Assembly: GCA_951217055.1 (NCBI GenBank)
Contig: OX578276.1
Location: 75,729,644-75,793,643, forward strand
DNA length: 64,000 nucleotides
DNA from: Gerris lacustris
Lineage: Eukaryota; Arthropoda; Insecta; Hemiptera; Gerridae
Reading direction: 5' to 3'
In this document: one piece after another, positions 12,801 to 24,000 of the stretch
How positions within the stretch are numbered: the first letter of the stretch is position 1
Layout of the letters: each line of letters opens with the position of its first letter
Translations under genes and position numbers: made by a program
The notes under the pieces: model-generated
Databases searched by the model: none
What the model saw: only the letters and a program-made list of their open reading frames with translations
What the model was told of the DNA's origin: nothing

Positions 12801-13072
12801 GAATAATGTTGCCGTATAACTGAGTATCTTCAAGATAACTGCCTTCAAAAGCATAAATCTGTCTTTCTAGATTGGCCAGCGTCTCCTGCAATTAAAGCAA
12901 AACATAATCATGTTTTTCACAACAATACCTATTTATGAACCAAGTTTTCCATTGTAAGCGCTGCATCACAACTGCTTAGATTTACCAAACTTACCGCTAT
13001 TTCAGCTTTTCTTTTAACTAATTCGGCCAATTCAGCACGGGTATCAATAGAAGAAACGTTGTTTGATGTCAT
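9900..13072 (-). CDS. Eaf6: Eaf6/MEAF6, subunit of MYST histone acetyltransferase complexes
   Basis: Eaf6 is a small nuclear subunit of the NuA4/Tip60 and MOZ/MORF/HBO1 acetyltransferase complexes, where it acts as a scaffold. Coding exons, in transcription order: 13072-12995, 12885-12682, 11344-11311 and 10144-9900, joined as 78+204+34+245 nt to give 186 aa and a TAA stop; all introns are GT-AG. Vertebrate MEAF6 is about 190 aa. Residues ~10-35 form the N-terminal helix ([14 protein letters not shown]). Exon 2 (residues 27-94) carries the strongly conserved core, with [17 protein letters not shown] and [10 protein letters not shown]. The rest is Ser-rich and ends in a basic tail KKVKHR, as in the family. 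The ATG is the first in frame, just before the conserved helix. The first two introns are phase 0 and the third is phase 1. Introns contain repeats but no break in the gene. Confidence 0.95.
10195..10670. repeat. Dispersed repeat in Eaf6 intron 3, shared with 43085-45070
   Basis: Blocks such as GACCTTTAAAACGA, TTTTAAAATTA, TTTTTACGCCAGT and CTCTGAAAT-AAGAA-TCACTA occur in the same order here and inside the hAT-like element at 42832-45161. This copy lacks the tandem arrays found there and has single diverged versions of the CATATTGG motif. Several overlapping short ORFs here are by-products. Confidence 0.55.
11868..12506. mobile_element. TTAA-flanked (piggyBac-like) MITE in Eaf6 intron 2
   Basis: TTAA at 11864-11867 and 12507-12510 flanks inverted ends starting CCCT and sharing CTAATGGTA (left CCCTTAAATACTAATGGTA). 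TTAA duplication with CCC-starting ends is the hallmark of piggyBac-type elements. The interior contains GATTCGACTA in both orientations and the C-rich array at 12090-12250. No transposase frame. Confidence 0.65.
12090..12250 (+). repeat. Irregular C-rich minisatellite (CCCAGGCCC/CCTAGGCCC)
   Basis: About ten imperfect units of the type AGGCCCATTGCCCCTTACCCCT follow one another, far richer in G+C than the surroundings. The ORF that runs through it (12133-12381) is proline-rich by repetition only. It lies inside the TTAA element within an intron. Confidence 0.7.
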
Positions 13073-13260
13073 AATTGTGAATCAATCGCGGAGTTTGATT
13101 CAATATAAATATATAAAATAATCAACTTCAAATACACAAAATACAAAATCAAAAGTAGAATTCAAACTTTAATCTTCTTCTTCTTCGAACGTTTTTTAAT
13201 TTTTGAAACTTCCAGAAGAAGCAGTGTTGCCAAGGAAATTATCTAATTATAGACCTTGGA
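13073..13260 (-). promoter_or_regulatory. Eaf6 5' untranslated region and probable promoter
   Basis: Sequence directly upstream of the Eaf6 ATG. I see no TATA box at a convincing distance. Assignment rests on position only. Confidence 0.35.
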
Positions 13261-13586
13261 CTGATTTTTATTACGACGCATAACATTTTAAACTCTTTAC
13301 TGGGCTGGAGTATAATATTAATTATGAAATTTGTATAGTACTTTACCTGAACCAATCATAGGTATTAACTCATGTTTAAAAAAAAAACTACTTTTTACCA
13401 TCTCAAGCTTAGATTTGTACTTATAATTATTAGCAATGCATGGTGAAAGGATTTTTTTGCTGCTCTTTTTAAATAACATGAAATAGAAATGCAAAATAGT
13501 CCGGCGGTATATTTCGGGTATTGTATGCTTAGTACTTATCTATTAGGGTCCACACACACTACACACTAAACGATTTTGTTGGACTA

Positions 13587-13898
13587 CAGTGTAACCCCTC
13601 TTAACCGACCATCCGATCCTCGGATTAACCGGCCTATTATATAATAGATGGCAGGTGACTCAAACGTTGATTGTTTGACGGAATTTCCTGGTATTATAAA
13701 GGAGGGTGACGTGAAGTTTTTGTGGTGAGAAAAATAGAAGCGCGAACTGAAAGGCGACGAAATAGACGATTGATAGAAGAAATTTGTTCAAAAATTGAGT
13801 CCGAAATTTTTTTTTCATTAGTGCACCGAACTGCAAGAACCTCGTATCAACCGGCCAGGTCCTAGTCCCGACCAGGCCAGTTAAGAGGGGTTACACTG
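13587..13898. mobile_element. pogo/Tigger-like MITE (312 bp)
   Basis: The ends CAGTGTAACCCCTCTTAACC and the inverted counterpart GGGGTTACACTG are flanked by TA on both sides (13585-13586, 13899-13900). A short ORF inside has no homology I can see. The flanks (GTTGGACTAC and TATAGTTGGATTAC) look like halves of an older hairpin that it interrupted. Confidence 0.8.
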
Positions 13899-15060
13899 TA
13901 TATAGTTGGATTACATCTGTGCACACCAGGCAGACTTAACTATTTGGTTGGCTATTGGTGCTCAGACTGTCAAACATTATCAACCGATTGCTTTACACAG
14001 TTGCGGTTGAAACTGCACTGGCTTACGACTTTTGTCTATTACTACTAAAAAATGTAACCTTTATAGAATGAGCATCATCTGCATGCTGCATACTCTTATA
14101 TATACCTATATTAGACTCGTCTAAGTGATAGATTTACCTGTAAAATATCTTTCACTTTGACGAGTCTCGATCTACCAACCTCTGATTCAACAGGCTTGAG
14201 TGCTAACCGATGCACCTCGGAGGTAAATGAATTTTCAATACACAAAATTGGTATATAGGTGTAACATTATATACATTATAATAATATAATATATATATAT
14301 ATATATATAAATGTTGTTTTATGTTATTTCTTTATTGATCGCTAGAATTTTATGAAAATGTTTTATTCTTCAATTAAATTCCACACAACCATTTCTTAAT
14401 CCTGAAATCATAAAATCGTTAACAAATGCAAAGAGAGCAATGCATAAAATCAACTGTTTCTAGAACTTTAGTTTCACTTCTAAGGCGTGAGAATCTCACA
14501 CATATTTTTTTTAAAAAATAAGGGTGTCTCTTTTTGACCTCTTCAATTAATGTGTTAGTAATTAACAACATAGCCGAATTTTTCTATCTTAAAAAATATA
14601 TAGAGTATATAAAATATATTTTGGGTAATATAATTTGGACTGTTCACTATACGCCAAAAGTGCCGATCACCGATGGTATTGTCGGTGAGTATGCACATTC
14701 CCATGGTTCAACATATTGAATAAGCAATCAGCTGATAGTTGGACAACTTTTTAATTGAAAGGGAATAGGCAAGTCCATCCAAGTATTTAACCGGCCATTT
14801 TATCAGCCACTTTAACTCTAATTGTAGACCTTTAAATTAATTTGCAAAGCGTGCCCTTTTATTACGATGGATTAATTTTTGAACTTTTAGCCTGGAGGTA
14901 GGTATTTTAGGTAGGAACATTAGTTCTGTGAGCAAGCCATACAGCAATTTAATTCTAATATAATAAATGTTATGTAAGGCAAACTTTTCCACGACCACAA
15001 TTAAATATATATTTTTATATGATATCAAAACGCAACTGAGTCAAGATTCAACTCACAATA

Positions 15061-15786
15061 AACAGGTCAAGAGTGTGCTAGTCAGCATACAGCGAGGGTC
15101 CGTAGGCAACCCTGTATAGTTTAAGTAGTACCCTATTGATGGTGTTTTTCAAAATGCTAAAAAGCTTACTTTGAACTATCCTATGGGTCTGATATTCTCA
15201 AAACACATAAACAAACTTCTGATAAAGTATTTTTTGCCACTGAACTGGACTACAACCATATAAATACATCGAAACGACCATAGTTATAAAAAAAACGTAT
15301 TTTGTCAATAAAAAATAAAATAATATTCTTTTCGAAATTTCCAAAAAGTGGTATCTTTACTTTTGGTCAAAGAATGTTCAGGAATTTTTTCAGATTTTTT
15401 GCACTTCACATAAGCGAGATAGAAGGGGGGGACACGTTTCACACCCACTTCAAACTTGCCTACGCTCGCCCTATCAAAGTTATAACCAAAGAATTATATA
15501 TTTTTGTAATCAGCTCGACGTACCCTTTCATATGATACCCCTCACGGTGTCGAAAAAAAATAAAAAAAATTTAACCCTTAAGTTTTTTTACCCTAATTTT
15601 TTTGAAATTTTTTTTTTTTAAGTCGCTATATTTTTAAAATATGTGGGCAGGTACAAGACACATACATGCCAAATTTCAAAGTGATCGGACGAAAAGTGTA
15701 GCCGTGAGAGCATGCGACAGGATGGACGGACAGACACACGCAGGAAAATATAAGGGTCCTTGGTTTTGCCTACGGACCCTAAAAAT
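15061..15786 (+). mobile_element. ~0.7-kb element with GGGTCCGTAGGCAA inverted ends (copy A)
   Basis: AGGGTCCGTAGGCAA at 15095 is mirrored by TTGCCTACGGACCCT ending at 15780. The second copy (49907-50606, opposite strand) shows that homology continues about 35 bp beyond the left repeat, through a small hairpin resembling GTGTGCTAGTCAGCACAC. The right part carries ACATGCCAAATTTCAAAGTG and GACGGACAGACACACG, a phrase style found in several repeats of this window. ORF 15302-15535 lies inside and is not convincing. Confidence 0.65.
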
Positions 15787-16409
15787 AAACATAAATAATT
15801 TCAGAAACCATGATAGCCACAGCCACTCAAATTATTCTTCAAATAAATTCTTAATGAAATCTTTACAGTGTTTAAAAATCTCACAATTAAAAAAAATATC
15901 ATAGAACCCACATATTAACCTGATTTATGATTAATGTTTTGAAGATAATATAAATGCTATCTCAATTGTTACAAGTTTTGCAACACATGATTGTTGAAGA
16001 CCACATTTGATTAGCAGAACTTGTTATTTTGAAAAATCTTTATTAAATCACTGCGATGAGAAGTTAACAAATACCCTCAATATACATTTTTTGTTGTTGG
16101 AAAATAGTTCAACTATGGACAAAAAGCCCTGTTCTGATTTTAATTAATTAATAAGGGTCAGCTAAAATAATCAGAGACTAAACAAAATTTATGTAACGAA
16201 AACGAAACAAAATATATTTATAACTCAGTAACAAGTAAATCCTTTGGTACAATAAAAATAAAACTACATCCTACAGAGTAACAATAATTAATGCAAGAAA
16301 TTTCTAAACAGAAAACTGTGTTCAACACACACAAGAGTTTCTTAAAGTGCCTGCAGAGGCTTTTGTTTTATGAGCAAAGAACGTCAAAAGAAATGCCACC
16401 TTTTACATA

Positions 16410-16747
16410 CAGTAGAACCTTGATGATCCATCTCCTGATTCACTGAATTTCTGGCTATAATGTTAGGCCACACCTGCCTCCGCACTACCCCACTACCCCC
16501 AACTCATCTGGCGTGAGAACATGAAGGTGATGAAGGCACTACCTGTCAATTATTAAATGCAAAAAAGGGCCTGGATGAGCAACGGTATTTTTAACTCTTG
16601 GTTTGACAAAGTTTTTGTGCCCCTAATACAAAATAAAAATAAAGTGTCAATTTTGCCCTAAAATTTTCTTCTTTTTTACTAAACTGTTTTTGGTTATCTG
16701 TCAATGCTCCGGGGTCCCTTGACAGATGGTTAATAGAGGTTCTACTG
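16410..16747. mobile_element. pogo/Tigger-like MITE (338 bp)
   Basis: The ends CAGTAGAACCTTGATGATCC and AGAGGTTCTACTG are inverted and flanked by TA. It belongs to the same end family as 1411-1811. No transposase. Confidence 0.75.
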
Positions 16748-16889
16748 TACCAAAAATCAATATGGCATCAAACAAGTTGGGGTTACTGTTTTAGAGTCAA
16801 AATAAGTAGAAGTAGGTATACACTGCATGACTAACAACTTGTTAGAGTACTCTAGGTCCTTAGGGTATCTAAGTAAACAGATGTTACAA

Positions 16890-17112
16890 TAGGATCAAGA
16901 AAAAGAGTTCATTTTGACTGCTCAGGATAGGCAACGTATTTGAGGAAAAAAAATAAAGACACTCTGCAGTTTCGGAGGGCCATACTTCTCCACCGGTGAC
17001 ATATTTGTTTTCCTAGTTGGCTTCTAGAAGTCAAAATCTCGAGCTCTCATTGCCAAATTTTTTTTGATTTTCTCATTCTGTCAAAATTAACTCTTGTCTT
17101 GATCCTGCTATA
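16890..17112. mobile_element. Hairpin MITE with GATCAAGA ends
   Basis: AGGATCAAGAAAAAGAGTTCATTTTGAC on the left is mirrored by TGTCAAAATTAACTCTTGTC-TTGATCCTG on the right (each longer than its best-matching core). The interior has CTTCTAGAAGTC and CTCGAGCTCTCATTG, shared with the hairpins at 3795 and 46555. Confidence 0.5.
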
Positions 17113-17382
17113 AAATATTTAAAAAAAAAAAAAAACATTTTTGTTAAAAATGACAGGCTATTATATTAAACCAATAAACTATCGACTAAAATCAAGAACC
17201 GTTTTTATAAAACTGGAAGAAACTTTTGCAAAGAAACTTAATACTATGGTTCTTAACTCAAATATTAAATAAATAAAATATACCATTAACATTTAAGGTG
17301 GTTGCTTAATCAATATCAGTAATATTAGAAGATAAAGAGTTTAATAATTACAAAAGTTAAGAAATTCATGAGCAAATACTAA

Positions 17383-17707
17383 AGGCGGAAATACACATGC
17401 TAGTAAAAAGCGTGCCAATGGCGACTAACTAACATGCCAGTAGCTGGCATGCTGCAGAATCTGTGTACATTTGCCAGTGAAAAGGCATACTTTTATTATC
17501 CAGAAGGCAGAGATACACATGCCTGCAGCTTGAACAAAAAACATGCCAGCTACTTGCACGTGGATATTATGTTAAATGGCATGCCTGTAGCTGGCAAGCA
17601 AGCTGATAAAATCTTAATAAAAATCCTTGGTATGCCAGTTACTGGTAAATACCCTCTTTTGGCATGCAAGCTACTTCCCCAATTTGACGGCATGTGTATC
17701 TCCGCCT
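17383..17707. mobile_element. Inverted-repeat element made of CATGCCAG palindromes
   Basis: The ends AGGCGGAAATACACATGC and GCATGTGTATCTCCGCCT are inverted copies. The interior repeats the palindrome CATGCCAGTAGCTGGCATG and variants (GGCATGCCTGTAGCTGGCA) several times, and further copies continue to about 17850. The frame at 17434-17709 reads repeated GMPVAG and GMPVTG only because of the DNA repeat. Confidence 0.65.
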
Positions 17708-18020
17708 AGATGGTCAGTCATGTGCAAGCTACTTACACAAGACATGCTTTATTAGTTCCCCCACCCCTTGGCACATGCCACTAAGCAGCCACATGCCAGT
17801 AGCTCTCTTCTACAACATTCACTTGCATGCTTTTGTGAGAGTTACTGGCATATGTATATCCACATTTATAAAAGACTTAAAATCAGCTACATTTTTTTTA
17901 GTTCCGAGAATTAAAAGAAAATCACAGTTGGAAATAAGTTAATTATTAATTTAAAATTAAATACATTTTTGACCTAATTTAAATTTCTAAATCAGTTAGT
18001 TCTTTTAGTGGACTGATGTG

Positions 18021-18022
<2 letters not shown>

Positions 18023-18068
<46 letters not shown>
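18023..18068 (-). repeat. 46-nt A/T homopolymer in the PEX2 3' untranslated region
   Basis: A run of 46 A on the plus strand, so poly(U) in the PEX2 transcript, starts 10 nt after the PEX2 stop codon. It is likely unstable in length. Confidence 0.9.
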
Positions 18069-18070
<2 letters not shown>

Positions 18071-18078
18071 TTCCAGTT

Positions 18079-21000
18079 TTAAAAATGCATTTCTGTGTGA
18101 GGAAGTAATGTGACAGGTATAACAGAACCAGGGTCTGAATCAGAATGACCACAGTCAACACATTCAAAGCCATCATCAGCCAGTCTGCTTGCCTAAAACA
18201 ACAATAATATATTATTTTAATTCTTATCAAGGTGTAACTATGTCTAAATTAATCAAACCCTCACCTTATCATAGATATTATTATCCATACTATATGCATT
18301 ATAGATATGCATATCTAATATCTGTCAATTAATTATTATTTAAAACCATTGAAGTATTTTCTTTTTGGTCATTATGTTGTTTGAACCTTAAGATAAAATT
18401 GCTAGTATTAAGCCCTTATTCCATTTTCACAATTTATGAAGTGCAGCATTATTAGGAAAGGAAGAATGTTTACTTTCAATTTATATTCTTATAAACCTAG
18501 ACACATTCTCAAATCCCCGTAATTTATCACATCATTGGCAAAAACATCTAAGAAAAACATCAAGTACAGCAAAATACCTCTAGAATTCATTAAAAATAGA
18601 TTTAATATTATGTATTAATTTAGTTAATAGCGTGGCTTCTCATATTAACATTACTATTTAATTGGATAGTATTTATTGACTAGACACACATCCATTGCCA
18701 TCCCTATTGAATGGCTGTGTAGGCAACAGAGCTATAATCTAACATTGAACAAACATTATGTTGTTTATTATCATTGAAAAATATATTTACTTAGAAACAT
18801 ATCTTTCAGTAACAATTTTATCATTAATTCATTTTATTTATTTTCCATTCTCTAATTAAAACATATTACCTTCCAAAATCTCCAAGTTTAGGCCAGTGTT
18901 TTAATAATACTTAAATATCTATTTCATCTTTTTTTAAGAAAACCTTAAATGTCTAGATTAAACATATTAGGTTTGTTCCAACCACACCTCAAACTAGTTC
19001 CAAACTGTGCGACGCATGTGCATTAGCAAAAAACATTCAAATGTGGTCCGATGCACATGCATCGGACAGTTCCAAACCAGTTTGATCAAACCTATTAGCT
19101 AAACAAAACACTTCAATGTAAGGAAGAAATAAAACATACTGATATGCAGTAATAACAATAAACGTGTGAGCATCCCATTTGATGAGGAACAACAGGAACT
19201 TGACGGCAAAGTGAACAGACTGTTTTGCCTGTGTAGAGAATTTCAGAATGACTGGAATGTGCCTGCTTTTTACCAACCATCCACCTTTTCATACGTCTCT
19301 TTAAACTGTGATAATTTACTAATGGAATCATGAATACTAGCATTTCCTAAAAATAGAAGAAGAAAATAAAATCAGAAAAACGTCAGGGTAAAGCTCTTAT
19401 AAAATAAAAACCAAACAAAAGGTTTAGGCTAGGCGCACACTGGGGGCAAAACTGTCAGCGGAAGCTGTCTTCCGGTGCAAACATGTCGCACATATTGTCA
19501 CCGTGCGACAATATTTTGCACCAGGGCAGACAGCCCGCAGACAGTTTGCCCACTGTTTTGCCCCCAGTGTGCGCCTAGCCTTATGAGTAATCAAGGTATG
19601 GATTAGGGTAAAGTAATTAATTACTATTGCCTGTTATCATTGATTGCTAAAAATTTAGTTAAAAACAAAATTCTACTTCTTAATTACACATACAAGGTAG
19701 AGAAGAAAGCAAGATACTTATTCAAAAGTTGAAATAATAATTCTAAAGCTCGTTCAAACATGTTTAAAGGAAACAGCCAAATAATTTTCAGGTGAGAGAA
19801 CAGACACAGAAAGGATGTGATGACCTATCTATTTCAATATTTACAATTTACAACCCAAGCAGCTAGTTTTTAAACCATGCAACTATTGCCACAGATATGG
19901 CCATATTATGTGAGGAAAGTCCTTCACTAGGGTCGTATACAACTACATACACAGCTACAGGTCATACACAGCTTTAATCTTCACCTTATGCACTCCCTAG
20001 TCTTTTAGATTTTACAAACAAAATATGTTAAAATTGGAAATAAACACTATTTGTTGGTCAGTAACATATTATAGGTGAAATGACTAGGAGAGTGACTTGT
20101 ATATTATTTGAAATCCAGAATCTTTCCCTTCAATGATATACAAGATATGCTTCATGGTAGAGAGGCCATACTTGCCGTACTAAACGGAACAGTTCCGTTA
20201 TAGCGAGCATTTGAAGGCGTCCAGTCAATTACTGAAAATGTCCTGTTTTTGCAGAAAAATGGAAACTTATCCAGAAGGTGTGGGTAAAATGAAAAACTTG
20301 TCCCATAGGTAATGAGTGGATCTCAGTAAACACGTTATTTATTGTGAGGTATTACTGAACTAAACTAAGTGATACAGATTAATTTAATCATGTCTTTATT
20401 AAATTTTGAATAATGAGTGTAATTTATTACATTTTCCGCATTCTATTTTTTACTCTAATTGTGTGATAATTGATTTCAAAAGAGAAAAGTTTTTCTAAAA
20501 AAGAATACATATATAGCCTTAAAATTCCAAAAAATTTCAAGACTCCCCCCCCCCCCTTTTTTTCTTAACTAAAATTCACATATGACCTGTTTTCTCTTTA
20601 AGAAAATAAATAATTTAAGAGTTTATGTAAATAAAGATTGTACAATTTAATAAAAATGAGAAAATGTGAAGCTTTACACTGAGTACCCACATAGCTGGAA
20701 TTACAAAATAGTTCGAATTGTCAAAATAATACTGCAATAACCAAATAAAAATGTTTAGGCCTGAAGATGCCTCAAGAGGAGGCAAAATATTGCATATGGA
20801 TCAAATGTGTTGAATATTAAATTCAACTACCCCTAGGGGGGCATCCCTATATCTAGGGTATTAAACCCTAGAGATCTTAAAAAGATAAGAAAAAAAAGGA
20901 TAATTAACAAAAATGAATAATTTTCACACGTTTAGATTTTGCTACCTTCATGGGATTCTCAAATAAACTGTCACATTCGAAATCTGGAAAATGGACCAAA

Positions 21001-24000
21001 CGAAAAATTCAAGTTCATGAAAACTAGCTTTGGACCCCATATAAATGTTGTGTGTGTATATAAGAGTGCACAAGTGATATGGTTTGTGAGTTCGACAATT
21101 TTCCCATTTTCTACAAATTTTCCAAATCCCAGGTTTGGTGTCACGCGAGTGACGGTCTGGTTTTAATATTATTATTGATTTATTTTTTATTTTTTTAGGT
21201 CAATACTATCTAAGACTAGTTGTTTTTATGCAGACTACCCTAAAGCATCAAAATAATGAATGAAATTGACTTTTTGTGGGCAGTCTTAAAAAAGGTATTG
21301 TTAAAAATAATTTAACTAACAACATTAATATATATATATATATATTTTTCTTCAACAAACGTTGTAAAAAATAATAAACACCTTTTTTAATTGTATATTT
21401 TAATCAATTTTTGATGGATTTTTAAGGTGTAATTAAAATAAAAAACTAGTAGATTTCCATTTCTTTAAACTGTGAGACGTTTCGACCCTCTAAGGTCATC
21501 TTCCCTTGATTAAAATAAAACATTAAGCCCATTTTACTCAGCATCCAATTGCCCAATCTCTTTCACCTCTGATCTTGAAGTAAATGGTCTTCAGGGCTCA
21601 AACTCATGTTTAATTTTAAAAAATCTTAAAGAAAAAACTAATTCTCAGACTTTTGATCACGCGATTTACGCTATCTTTTGTATTATTAGTATTATTTATT
21701 ATTATTATTTTTTTTTTATGAGATATTTTTTTAATTTGAGAAAAAAGAAGTAGGGAAAATAATAGTAATAGAACTAGATTGAACAAATATTTATTAGCTT
21801 TATTTAGTATATTTTATCCACAAATCATAAAATTTTATACATATTCAATGTAACACTTAAGACATTAAAAAACCATAAAATCATTAAATAATGAAATCAT
21901 AAGTTTTTTAATGATAGGTTGGAACTACCCACAAGCATAGAACGCGGAGTTTTTACTCTATATTTGGTATTTTTTACTAGGGATAGTCACTAGTTAACAG
22001 GCTCAATGCAAATCGTCACTCGCGTGAACTGTCACTCGTGAGACATTTCAATAGAAAAAATAAAATATTGAGAACGTAAGTGAACCTAGAAAAAAACAGA
22101 CAACTGTATGTTTACTAGCCATGCAAAAGCTATATGAATCTGAGTTCGAAAATGTCATTTTATTTTTTTTTTATGTGTTAAATTACACGTCACTCGCGTG
22201 ATCTACAATTAAAATACGCACCATAGTGACGAGGAATAGCCGACCATAAAAAAAGAAGTACTTCCGTCACCGGGCTCGGAGGATGCTGATGGCTTCTCAC
22301 ATGTATATGAGAGCTGTTCCCTTTCTCCCCACCCCACTAACAACAAAAGACCCTTTCTCACGTCACCTTCCGTCCAAATCGTCACTCCCGTGACTCATAA
22401 TCTGGAAAGTTCCGGACACACACTTTATCTCCATTAATGAAAAATCGATGTGTCTAAAAAAATATTTGCACCTTATTACGTCATCTACATAAGTAATATG
22501 AAAGTTAGGTCCCTGCCCTAATTTTTTAAGTTCATATTTTTTAACAAAAATCGTCACTGCAAATTTTCGAAATGGCCTCCGGACAGCTACATTTGTTAAT
22601 TTTTCCAAGAAAAATAATTTTTATTTTTAATCATTTTTTAATTAACATTTGATAGCTCAAAATGTACACTGCTTCGAGACGAACTCAATGATCCTTGGTA
22701 GGTTGAGATAGGAAAAAAACTCTATTCTGTAGAGCAGCGGTCATCAAATGGCGGCCCGCATCCGTCCCTCGAACGTATTTTATCAAGCCCTCAGGATGAT
22801 GGAAGAGCAGGTGGAAAATAAATAAGCTGGTGATGACAGATGAACTTTAGACTCAGACTCCGGTAACTGTGTGTTAACCCCAGTGATGTGCTGATGACTT
22901 TTCATTTGCAATGCGCTACCTGCCCTTTTTGATATGAGCATTTATAAAGAAAGACGAAAGGTTGAAGTTGAAAACAGGCCGTATGCCTGTGAACCAAATT
23001 GTATTTTCTTGCTGCCAAATATCATTTGTAATTCCTTAGTAACAACAATAACTTAGAGCAATAATTGCATTTTTGGCTGATATATTGAAGCAAATAAATT
23101 CTGTAATCTTCAAGGCAACCAATAGCTTGTTTGTCACCTGGCATCAAAGGTCAATGGTTTTCTGACGATGGTAATTTCCTTAACTTAAAGAAACTTTGAG
23201 ATGAAATTGACGGGATTGACATCAAAATGTTTACCGATTATATGACGAATTTGAAAAATGAATTTAAGAGTCGCTCTGCTGACTTCAAAATGGTTAAGAC
23301 GTTGTGCAACATCAATTCTTCAATAGCTGACTAAACTAATAATTGAACAGTAGTTTTACTTCGCAGCCTCACGGTGAATACAATGAAGCAAGTGTTTTTA
23401 AATGTAATAAGTAGAGTTCGGATTTTGCATATTTGCATATCTTTTTTTTATTGCCCCAAGTGATTTTTCTTTACGAATTATGATGTTTGAAAGGCACTAG
23501 GCCACTTTAAATTCAAATTTAAAAATGCATATTTTGCATATTTCGGGCATTATTGCATATAATTGCATATTTCTGGCATAAGTGCATATTATTGCATATT
23601 TTCGCATAAATATTCTCTTTTTTGAGAGAAATTTCCACTAAAGTGCATATTTTATATGATTTTTCTATTCAAACATATATTATTTAGGTACCAAAACCTT
23701 TTAAGGATTAGAAGACATTCACTGTCTAACGGTGCAAGTAAACCCCCTGTCTTATATATAAGCTTCTGATATGAAAATCTGACCCCAGCTGACGTCGCTG
23801 CCCTAAAATATGTTCCAGTAGTGTCGTGCGACGTTGAGAGAACGTTTTCACATTTCAATATGGTTCTTTCCGACCGCAGACGAAATTTTAAGATTACAAA
23901 TTTAGAGAAAGTCTTAGTCGTTCAGACAAATTTTCGTTCTTTTTCGTAAATTTAAATAATTTATAAAAATTAATTGTAAATTTTAATTGCTTTAACAATA

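Noticed and set aside
17979..18230. 83-codon minus ORF with a Phe run
   Set aside because: It is the wrong frame of the last PEX2 exon read into the poly(U) tract; the correct frame gives the final RING cysteines and a stop.
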